Both the position numbers and the translations under genes were made by a program. Positions 34,558-41,409 of a DNA stretch of 64,000 nucleotides are shown here, piece by piece. The notes beneath the pieces were generated by a model. It worked only from the letters and a program-made list of their open reading frames with translations, was not told the origin of the DNA and ran no database searches. How positions within the stretch are numbered: the stretch's first letter is position 1; each line of letters opens with the position of its first letter. Source of the DNA: Pollutiaquabacter aromativorans (GTDB lineage: Bacteria > Bacteroidota > Bacteroidia > AKYH767-A > 2013-40CM-41-45); contig CP185379.1 of NCBI GenBank assembly GCA_049177215.1, forward strand, positions 2,232,001 through 2,296,000, read 5' to 3'.

Positions 34558-34570
34558 CTTACGAAGTTGG

Positions 34571-34668
34571 AAATTGAAGGTTGGAAGTTGAAGGTTGGAA
34601 GTTGAAGGTTGGAAATTGAAGGTTGGAAATTGAAGGTTGGAAGTTGAAGGTTGAAGGTTGAAAGTTGA
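34571..34668. repeat. 14-bp tandem array, seven copies
   Basis: Units AARTTGAAGGTTGG in uninterrupted 14-bp steps (two heptads each), degrading in the last two copies. It abuts the 5' end of the truncated hypothetical gene and keeps its reading frame open. Confidence 0.92.
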
Positions 34669-34687
34669 ACTATCGACTAAATATCAA

Positions 34688-34729
34688 ATTACCAGTTACT
34701 AATTACCAGTTACTAATTACCAGTTACCC
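34688..34729. repeat. 14-bp tandem array, three copies
   Basis: ATTACCAGTTACTA repeated three times (last copy ends CCC), directly after the PAP2-type gene. The words resemble those at 28465-28500. Confidence 0.9.
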
Positions 34730-34734
34730 ACCCC

Positions 34735-35385
34735 TCACACCCTTCCGATACCCACCTTCCTCTGCACCTGCTTTGCAATCCGGTAACTGATATAGGTTCC
34801 TGCAAAGGCGGCGAGGACATCGGCGGTGTAATGAACATGTTGTAACAGAACGCCAACGGAGACGAATCCGACACAGATCAGGAGATAATACTTTGTTGTC
34901 CCGCGGGGCGCAGCCAGATAGAAGGAAAGTATCGTGGATACGTGCCCGGAAAAGAAAAGATCTTTTGAGATGATGGTCCCATCGGGCGTGAACAACTGCA
35001 CGAAGGGTTCCTGCAGCGGAATGTAACCCACCGGAGGTTCGAGCGGAAGCAGACTCAGGGAAATGACGCGCATGATGTTCACGCCCAGGTACGTCTGGAT
35101 AGCCAGCAACAAATGATCCGGCAACGTCCTTACGCGATATATCCCCAACAAGACGCCGGAGTAGAGAAAAAAGAACACCACCCAGGAAACATCTTTTCCG
35201 GGCAGGGCATCCAGCAAGCTATCCGACCATTGATCACCCCTGCGCGATTCGATGTAGCCGAAGAACCAGTGGAAGAATACCGGCATCAGCGCCAGCAGGA
35301 GCAGACAAGCGAGAAATAGCCAGCGAAACGAGCTCAGGTTCCAATACCGTTTCCAGGCTGCGCGCAGTGAAACCGAAATAGCCAT
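34735..35385 (-). CDS. PAP2 superfamily membrane protein, sphingomyelin-synthase-like
   Basis: 216 residues from MAISVSLRAAWKRYWNLSSF, with about six transmembrane helices. Two motifs match the PAP2_C (sphingomyelin synthase-type) family: KDLFFSGHVSTILSFYL, with the catalytic-region S-G-H, and LLQHVHYTADVLAAF, with H-Y-T-x-D. Such enzymes move phosphoryl-head groups between lipids at a membrane. Bacteroidota often make sphingolipids, so a head-group transferase or lipid phosphatase is plausible. The start lies 6 bp after kmo, so it is the third gene of the kynU-kmo operon by arrangement, although no metabolic link is obvious. Confidence 0.78.
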   Translation of the reverse strand: MAISVSLRAAWKRYWNLSSFRWLFLACLLLLALMPVFFHWFFGYIESRRGDQWSDSLLDALPGKDVSWVVFFFLYSGVLLGIYRVRTLPDHLLLAIQTYLGVNIMRVISLSLLPLEPPVGYIPLQEPFVQLFTPDGTIISKDLFFSGHVSTILSFYLAAPRGTTKYYLLICVGFVSVGVLLQHVHYTADVLAAFAGTYISYRIAKQVQRKVGIGRV

Positions 35386-35391
35386 GACCAA

Positions 35392-36741
35392 TCAGTCCGA
35401 GATGGCCGCTAACACCATCTGCTCGACTTCAGTAGAGTCCCAGCGGTGTTCGATTTCGGGCAATGCCATCACCTTTGCCATTACTCGCTCCTGACGGATC
35501 CCATTCGCAAGTGCTACGCTGTAAGGAATATCACTGAACGTGACTTGCGAATACAAGGGCAACCATTTGTCGGGGTGCCGCTCGTGGATCCGGGCTTCGA
35601 TCTTCTTCTGCAGCAGGAAGCGCGGGTCCCCGACCCGGTCGCGCATCTCCACGAAGTTGAGGATCGCGAGGTCCGCGATCGCGTCGCCGTTGGGCTTGCG
35701 CGCCTGCTGGTAGGCCGGCAACACCTTTTTCCAGTCGTCGCCGTGCTCGTCGAGCAGGGCGTTCAGCACGGTGCAGTCCTCAAACCCGCAGTTCATGCCC
35801 TGTCCGTAGAAGGGCACGATGGCGTGCGCGGCGTCGCCGATCAGGGCCATCTTGTCCTGATACGTCCAGGGGAAACACTTTACCGTCACCAGCGAGCTTG
35901 TCGGGTTGTGGAAGAAGTCCTCGGCGAGCGTCGGCATCAGCGGTACCGCGTCGGGGAACACCCGGTTGAAGAAGTCAAGGACATCGTCTTTGGTCTTCAG
36001 GCTGGCGAAGGATTCCTTTCCTTCAAACGGAAAGAATAGTGTACAGGTAAAACTGCCGTCGAGGTTCGGTAATGCGATCAGCATGTAGCCGCCGCGCGGC
36101 CAGATGTGCAGTGCATTTTTTTCCATGCGGAAGCCGCCGCCCTCCGCCGGCGGGATGTACAATTCCTTGTAGGCGTGGTCGAGGTAGTGCTGCTGGTATT
36201 CGAAGCGGTCGGTCGACAGTTGCATCTGCAAACGCGCGGCGGAAAATGCGCCATCCGCTCCAACGATGAGATCGGATTGCACCGTTGTCTCCTGCTTCGT
36301 CTGCCCATGTTCAAAGCGCGCGACGGCGCTGTTGAGATCAAGGCCGGTGCAGCGTTGGTTGAAATGAATGGTCACACCGGAACGCTCGGCCAGCGTCATC
36401 ATTTCACAGTTGAGCAAGCCGCGGCTGGTAGCGTAAATGGATTGACCCTCCTCCCCGTAGCGTTGATAGCCAAGTTCACCGTTCACCGGATGCAGTACGC
36501 GACCATGCATCGGAATCGCGACCTTCCGGATCTCTTCCTCGATACCGACGCCTTTGAGTCCGCGCCAGCCGCGATCCGACAAGGCCAGGTTGATCGACTT
36601 TCCGGCCGAGATGTTGGCCTGCCGCATATCGGGCCGTCTTTCGTAGACCGTCACTTTATAGCCGCGACGGGCCAGGTAGATGGACAAGAGCGAGCCGACC
36701 AATCCGGCTCCTAACAGGGTGATGTTCTTTTTCGCAGCCAT
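35392..36741 (-). CDS. kmo: Kynurenine 3-monooxygenase
   Basis: 449 residues, typical for the family. FAD-binding starts ITLLGAGLVGSLLSIYLARR (GxGxxG, residues 10-20), followed by the substrate region ANISAGKSINLALSDRGWRG. Further family segments are GLLNCEMMTLAE, LIVGADGAFSAAR and ALIGDAAHAIVPFYGQGMN (second FAD motif). It hydroxylates L-kynurenine to 3-hydroxykynurenine with NADPH and O2. It lies 28 bp after kynU. A C-terminal hydrophobic anchor like that of the mitochondrial enzyme is not obvious. Confidence 0.95.
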   Translation of the reverse strand: MAAKKNITLLGAGLVGSLLSIYLARRGYKVTVYERRPDMRQANISAGKSINLALSDRGWRGLKGVGIEEEIRKVAIPMHGRVLHPVNGELGYQRYGEEGQSIYATSRGLLNCEMMTLAERSGVTIHFNQRCTGLDLNSAVARFEHGQTKQETTVQSDLIVGADGAFSAARLQMQLSTDRFEYQQHYLDHAYKELYIPPAEGGGFRMEKNALHIWPRGGYMLIALPNLDGSFTCTLFFPFEGKESFASLKTKDDVLDFFNRVFPDAVPLMPTLAEDFFHNPTSSLVTVKCFPWTYQDKMALIGDAAHAIVPFYGQGMNCGFEDCTVLNALLDEHGDDWKKVLPAYQQARKPNGDAIADLAILNFVEMRDRVGDPRFLLQKKIEARIHERHPDKWLPLYSQVTFSDIPYSVALANGIRQERVMAKVMALPEIEHRWDSTEVEQMVLAAISD

Positions 36742-36769
36742 GTAATGCTGATGATGGCTCCGGTCAGGT

Positions 36770-38053
36770 TCAGCCGCCGAGCGCGGACTCGAGAAGCTGA
36801 CCGAAGCGATAGACGTCTTCGAATGAATTGTACAGCGGAACCGGCGCGGCGCGGATCACATCCGGCTCGCGCCAGTCGACGATGACCCCGTGTGCTTGTA
36901 AGGCCTCGAACACTTTCCGACCGTTCGGGCGAACGATCATGGAGAGTTGGCAACCACGTCGCGCCGGTTCGGATGGTGTGATGATCGTAACGGGCGGAAT
37001 CTGGTGCTGACGATTCACCTGCACTACGATGTACTCCAGGTAACCGGTCAGTTCCAGGCTCTTCCTGCGCAGCGGTTCCATCATGCCGGCCTTTGAAAAC
37101 ACATCGAGCGATGCGCGCAGGGCGGCCATCGAAAAGACGGGGGCGTTGCTTTGTTGCCAGGAGCGCGCTCCGCGTGCCGGCACGAAGTTACGCGGCATCT
37201 TGAAGCGCGAATCAGGATCGTTGCCCCACCAGCCGGCCAGGCGCGGCAGCGCAGCATCGTCGGCGAAGCGCTCGTGTACGAAGATGCCCGACACGCCGCC
37301 GGGACCGGCGTTGAGGTATTTGTAGGAACAGAAGCAGGCGTAGTCGACGTTCCAGTCGTGTAAAGACAAGGGCACATTGCCCGTAGCATGAGCCAGGTTG
37401 AAACCGCAAGTCGCGCCCACCGCGTGCGCAGCAGTCGTGATACCGGCAAGATCGAAGAACTGTCCGGTGTAATAGTTCACGGCACCCAGCATAACCGTTG
37501 CCAGCGATTCCCCGTGTTCGCGGATCGACGCAAGAATATCTTCGTGACGGAGGGTGTGTTCGCCTTCGCGTGGTTGGAGGTAAATGACCGCGTCTTCGGG
37601 ATCGAATCCATGATACCGCGCTTGCGTTTCAACCGCGTACAGATCAGATGGGAACGCGTCGAATTCCACCATGATCTTGTACCGCTTCGAAGTAGGACGG
37701 TAGAAGGAGACCAACAGCAAATGCAGGTTGGAGGTCAGCGATCCCATGGAAACGACTTCGACAGGTTTCGCACCCAGCAATTGAGCAAGCTGGTCGGTCA
37801 GGAAGTCCTGATAACGGAACCAGGGATGCCGCGCGTGGAAGTGGCCTTCGACGCCGAGGTTGGCCCAGTCCTCCAAATCGTCGACGATGTAATCCTGGGT
37901 AGACCGCGGTTGGAGTCCCAATGAATTGCCGGTAAAATATACTGCCGGCTGGTCGCCGAAGACCGGAAAATAAAACGCTTCGCGTAATGACCGCAAGGGG
38001 TCCGCGGCGTCGCATCTCCTTGCGAAATCCAGTGAATTCTCGAATCGGGACAT
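36770..38053 (-). CDS. kynU: Kynureninase
   Basis: 427 residues. A PLP enzyme of fold type I with YFTGNSLGLQPRSTQDYIVD (residues 39-58), VSMGSLTSNLHLLLVSFYRP, and the Schiff-base lysine in CFCSYKYLNAGPG. Toward the end come GWWGNDPDSRFKM and VDWREPDVIRAAPVPLYNSF, both family signatures. It cleaves 3-hydroxykynurenine (or kynurenine) to 3-hydroxyanthranilate (or anthranilate) and alanine. It is first in the operon with kmo. No 3-hydroxyanthranilate dioxygenase gene is seen nearby. It is divergent from hemL. Confidence 0.96.
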   Translation of the reverse strand: MSRFENSLDFARRCDAADPLRSLREAFYFPVFGDQPAVYFTGNSLGLQPRSTQDYIVDDLEDWANLGVEGHFHARHPWFRYQDFLTDQLAQLLGAKPVEVVSMGSLTSNLHLLLVSFYRPTSKRYKIMVEFDAFPSDLYAVETQARYHGFDPEDAVIYLQPREGEHTLRHEDILASIREHGESLATVMLGAVNYYTGQFFDLAGITTAAHAVGATCGFNLAHATGNVPLSLHDWNVDYACFCSYKYLNAGPGGVSGIFVHERFADDAALPRLAGWWGNDPDSRFKMPRNFVPARGARSWQQSNAPVFSMAALRASLDVFSKAGMMEPLRRKSLELTGYLEYIVVQVNRQHQIPPVTIITPSEPARRGCQLSMIVRPNGRKVFEALQAHGVIVDWREPDVIRAAPVPLYNSFEDVYRFGQLLESALGG

Positions 38054-38122
38054 AAAGGCGTTCCGGATTTCTTTCCGACCTTTGCGACAGCGAGATTACT
38101 TCATTTCGCGAGATCCTGCAAT

Positions 38123-39436
38123 ATGCAACGTCAGCAATCCGAAGCCCTCTTCGAAGAGGCCAAACGATATTTTCCCGGAGGTGTCAACTCCCCGGTCCGT
38201 GCTTTCCGCTCGGTTGGTGGAACGCCTTTGTTTTTCGAAAAAGGTGATGGCTGTCATGTCTGGGATGCGGATGGGCAGCGTTACATTGATTTCTGTTGTT
38301 CCTGGGGGCCACTCATCCTCGGGCACAATCATCCTAAAGTCCGGGAAGCGATTGTCGATGCGGTCGGCCTGGGCACCTCCTTCGGCGCCCCGACGCGGAA
38401 GGAGAACGAACTGGCCAGGCTCATTCTGGACAACAACCCGTACATCGAGATGATCCGGTTCGTCAGTTCCGGTACGGAAGCGGTGATGTCGGCGATCCGG
38501 CTGGCTCGTGGTGTCACCGGCCGACCCCTCGTTATCAAGTTCGAAGGATGCTATCACGGTCATGTCGACGCATTATTGGTCAAAGCCGGTAGTGGACTTT
38601 CCACGTTCGGCATCTCTTCCTCTGCCGGTATTCCGGAGGCCGTTGCCAACGACACCATCGTAGTCCCGCTGAACGACAAGCGCGCACTCGAGGTGGCGAT
38701 CTCCGACTATGCGCACGACATCGCGGCGGTGATCATCGAACCGATTCCGGCCAACAACGGCTTGCTGCTGCAGACGAAAGAGTACCTGGAATTCCTCCGG
38801 GATCTTACCCGACGCCACGGGATCCTGCTGATCTTTGACGAGGTGATCTCCGGATTCCGCGTCGGCTTCAGCGGAGCAGCGGGCTACTATGACATTCGAC
38901 CTGACATCATCACCTATGGAAAGATCATTGGCGGCGGAATGCCGGTCGGAGCCTATGGCGCCAGCCGGGATATCATGCGACACATCGCGCCGGAAGGCGA
39001 CGTCTATCAGGCCGGCACCCTGAGTGGCAACCCGGTGGCGATGGCTGCCGGTCGTGCACAACTGGCCGAATGTCTTCAACCGGATTTTTATCAGGACCAG
39101 GCGCAGCGAACGGAAGCATTCGTCGGGCGACTCAACCGCTTTGCCATCGCTCAGCAACTCCCGTTCAAGGTATTCAGTATCGGCTCCATTTTCTGGTTTG
39201 CTTTCACTGCGAAGGAAGCGATCCGTTCATCGGACGAGATCGACCCGAAGAGCATGGAGCATTTCCGAGCATTGCACAAAGTGTTATTGGAACGCGGCAT
39301 CTACCTGGGCCCATCGGGCTATGAAGTAGGATTCGTGTCCTCCGCACATACGGAGGCGGTGATGTCGGAAGCGGCCGGTCTTATCGAAGCTGCGCTCGCG
39401 GCGGTCTTCAACCGCTCAGCGGAAGGGGTTGCCTAA
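38123..39436 (+). CDS. hemL: Glutamate-1-semialdehyde 2,1-aminomutase
   Basis: 437 residues. The family opening SEALFEEAKRYFPGGVNSPV and GDGCHVWDADGQRYIDFCCS is followed by FVSSGTEAVMSAIRLARGVT, LIFDEVISGFRVGFSGAAGY and the PLP lysine in ITYGKIIGGGMPVGAYG. It makes 5-aminolevulinate from glutamate-1-semialdehyde in haem synthesis (C5 pathway). It begins 22 bp into the transcribed spacer shared with divergent kynU, after a GACCTTTG sequence near 38077 that resembles a -7 box. Its 3' end overlaps the convergent gene at 39416 by 21 bp. Confidence 0.96.
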   Translation: MQRQQSEALFEEAKRYFPGGVNSPVRAFRSVGGTPLFFEKGDGCHVWDADGQRYIDFCCSWGPLILGHNHPKVREAIVDAVGLGTSFGAPTRKENELARLILDNNPYIEMIRFVSSGTEAVMSAIRLARGVTGRPLVIKFEGCYHGHVDALLVKAGSGLSTFGISSSAGIPEAVANDTIVVPLNDKRALEVAISDYAHDIAAVIIEPIPANNGLLLQTKEYLEFLRDLTRRHGILLIFDEVISGFRVGFSGAAGYYDIRPDIITYGKIIGGGMPVGAYGASRDIMRHIAPEGDVYQAGTLSGNPVAMAAGRAQLAECLQPDFYQDQAQRTEAFVGRLNRFAIAQQLPFKVFSIGSIFWFAFTAKEAIRSSDEIDPKSMEHFRALHKVLLERGIYLGPSGYEVGFVSSAHTEAVMSEAAGLIEAALAAVFNRSAEGVA

Positions 39437-39838
39437 ATTGATCAGGCTCCAGAAGAAATTCTTATCGCGTTTTTTCCTTCGTTCATCCAATTCTCTTGCG
39501 ATGAGCAACAAGCCTTTTTCACCGGCCTTGATGAGCCACTGAACGGCTCCGGCCTGACCGTTGCAAGCGTCCACAAAAGCCGCCAGTTCCCGCTGCCGGT
39601 TCGAGAGCAACCACACCTTGGCTTTGTCGTTTCCATTCATGGCATCGACGGTCGCGGCGAGTTCCGGAAAACGGTTTTCCATCAACCATTTGAACGAGCG
39701 TTCCACATTCTCCAACGCGTCCCAGAAATGCGGCAGTTCGGGATAACCTTCACGATCCAGCCAGGCCCGTGCCTCCACGTCCTCATCGCGTACCAGCAGG
39801 AGCAATTGCTCGAACACCTTGGGTGAATAGTCTCTCAT
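39416..39838 (-). CDS. Small protein built of 25-residue W-L repeats
   Basis: 140 residues from MRDYSPKVFEQLLLLVRDED; a longer frame from 39943 overlaps the upstream gene and is rejected. Tryptophan recurs at exact intervals (W26, W51, W76, W101), each beginning a unit of the form W-L-x6-E-L-x3-V-D-A-x-N-G-x. The two middle units are clearest (WLMENRFPELAATVDAMNGN and WLLSNRQRELAAFVDACNGQ). Four helical-hairpin-like repeats are followed by a basic tail (DERRKKRDKNFFWSL). I do not recognise the family. Its start overlaps the end of the UbiA-like gene (ATGA), making it the last gene of a translationally coupled trio. Confidence 0.8.
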   Translation of the reverse strand: MRDYSPKVFEQLLLLVRDEDVEARAWLDREGYPELPHFWDALENVERSFKWLMENRFPELAATVDAMNGNDKAKVWLLSNRQRELAAFVDACNGQAGAVQWLIKAGEKGLLLIARELDERRKKRDKNFFWSLINLGNPFR

Positions 39839-40695
39839 AGCTTGCTGAATAAATATAATACAAAAAAACGCAGCAGCATCATGCCATCCACCACACCTTT
39901 GTAAAACCAGCGTTGCGGAAGCGGGTGCTTCAAGGGTATCCAAACCACGGACAAGGCGACAACGACGCTCAGCAGCCAGGATTGCCTTGGTTCAAGATAA
40001 CCCGGAACATGCTGCAACGCGATCAAAAGAAGGGCGATACCATACGCCACCCAACGGGTAAACCATTCGCCGTGTAGTACGGCAAATGTCAAGACTCCCT
40101 TCTCCTGCTCCTTTTTGATGTCGCGCAATTCGAACGGAATACAGAGCAGGTAGATAAAGCCAGCGACGTTGACCGTCAGCAATATCGGACGCGTGTCGGA
40201 GAGGGCTATCCCGGATTCCAGCAGCGGGAGGGTGACCGTCATCACAGCCCAAACGAAAGAAAGCACGGATAATTTGAGGTAGACTAATTCCCGTAACCGC
40301 CTTTTTCCTCCGGAGAGCGGGACAGCCGGAACCGAATAAGCCAGCGAAACCGTTGCCATGACCAGACTGACGAGGCTGATCAGCCAGCCAGACTGATAAA
40401 AAAGAACCGGCAGCCAGAGTATCGCGATCAGGAATAGCCACCGGTCGAGGGGTCGGACCGGGGCCCGGATGCAGGACCTGAAGAACATACCCGGAGAATG
40501 CAGGGAAAGGTGGCCCGCGTACTTATGCAGGTTATAGTAGGAAACCGTCAGTAAGAAAACCAGTACGGTGACCGGTGTCAGTGACAACGGCAATTGGAAC
40601 AAGAGGCGGGTCGACTGCACCATGGAGGCGGCGCAAAGCCCGAGGAAGAGGTGGCTGTAAAGGAAACGTTCGCCGATCCTTTTCAGCAGTTCCAT
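39835..40695 (-). CDS. UbiA-like multi-pass membrane protein
   Basis: 286 residues from ATG 40695. About eight hydrophobic helices, with loops that recall UbiA prenyltransferases. The second Asp-rich motif region reads IPFELRDIKKEQEKGVLTFA, close to the family pattern D-x-x-x-D. The first motif (N-D-x-x-D) is replaced by YYNLHKYAGHLS, so the normal Mg-diphosphate site is incomplete. It may be a degenerate family member with a different role. The start overlaps the stop of the upstream gene by one base, and its stop overlaps the start of the next gene (ATGA), which points to tight co-translation. Confidence 0.7.
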   Translation of the reverse strand: MELLKRIGERFLYSHLFLGLCAASMVQSTRLLFQLPLSLTPVTVLVFLLTVSYYNLHKYAGHLSLHSPGMFFRSCIRAPVRPLDRWLFLIAILWLPVLFYQSGWLISLVSLVMATVSLAYSVPAVPLSGGKRRLRELVYLKLSVLSFVWAVMTVTLPLLESGIALSDTRPILLTVNVAGFIYLLCIPFELRDIKKEQEKGVLTFAVLHGEWFTRWVAYGIALLLIALQHVPGYLEPRQSWLLSVVVALSVVWIPLKHPLPQRWFYKGVVDGMMLLRFFVLYLFSKL

Positions 40696-41288
40696 CAATT
40701 ATTGGCCAGGTTCAGCACCACAAAGCCGGTTACAAAGCCGGCCATGCCACCGATCAATGCATTCCGGATCTTCCGGTCCCTCGCTTTTCGTTCGTAGCCC
40801 TCCCGGTATTCGGAAACATTCAGCAGGTTGATGTCGGTCTGATACTTCTCAATGCGTGGTGAAAAGGAACCGATAATGGTGGCATACAAGGGTGGAATTA
40901 CCAAACCATAGATCGTAAAGTAAGAGGCGCCGCCGCCAATGAGAAAAGCCGCGACTTTATTGGTCGTGTTCTTATAATATCGGTCGGCATCCTGCTCGCC
41001 CCGGATGAACATGCGCATTTGCTCCACCGAGAAATCCACCGGATCCAGACTATCGCGTTGATAGATCACACGTTCCGTCCCGTCGGCATAGGAGATGGAA
41101 AACACCCGGTACGGGTCAATGGTACGTAAGCGGTTCTTACCCAGCGTCCGGTACGCGATCGTAAAATCCTTCAGGTCGACGGATTTGACGATCATTGTTT
41201 TACCGTTGATCAGGAGCAGTGTATCCTGCGCGAGGGCCGGTACGGAGGTGAGGAGAAAAATGAGCAACAGCCCGGAAAGGAATCTCAT
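40695..41288 (-). CDS. Hypothetical exported membrane-associated protein
   Basis: 197 residues with a signal peptide (MRFLSGLLLIFLLTSVPALAQ), then a beta-rich segment (TLLLINGKTMIVKSVDLKDF, TIDPYRVFSISYADGTERVI) reminiscent of small secreted domains that read 'NG-x-x-...-VK'. Two Gly-rich hydrophobic stretches follow, AAFLIGGGASYFTIYGLVIP (about residues 113-135) and LIGGMAGFVTGFVVLNLA at the end. No known family was recognised. It is first in the coupled trio with the UbiA-like and the repeat protein, and divergent from gcvP. Confidence 0.72.
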   Translation of the reverse strand: MRFLSGLLLIFLLTSVPALAQDTLLLINGKTMIVKSVDLKDFTIAYRTLGKNRLRTIDPYRVFSISYADGTERVIYQRDSLDPVDFSVEQMRMFIRGEQDADRYYKNTTNKVAAFLIGGGASYFTIYGLVIPPLYATIIGSFSPRIEKYQTDINLLNVSEYREGYERKARDRKIRNALIGGMAGFVTGFVVLNLANN

Positions 41289-41374
41289 AGGAAGGAAGGC
41301 AAGCTTTCAAAGTTAAGAAAAAACCAGTGGTTCCGGGTTACCAGCGTCATACCCTACCGGTCCCCCGGATTCCT

Positions 41375-41382
41375 TACCTTTG
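41375..41382 (+). promoter_or_regulatory. Possible -7 box for gcvP
   Basis: TACCTTTG matches TAnnTTTG, 28 bp before the ATG at 41410. No clear -33 box was seen. Confidence 0.55.
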
Positions 41383-41409
41383 CACCGCAAAATCACTGAC
41401 CTGTCCATC

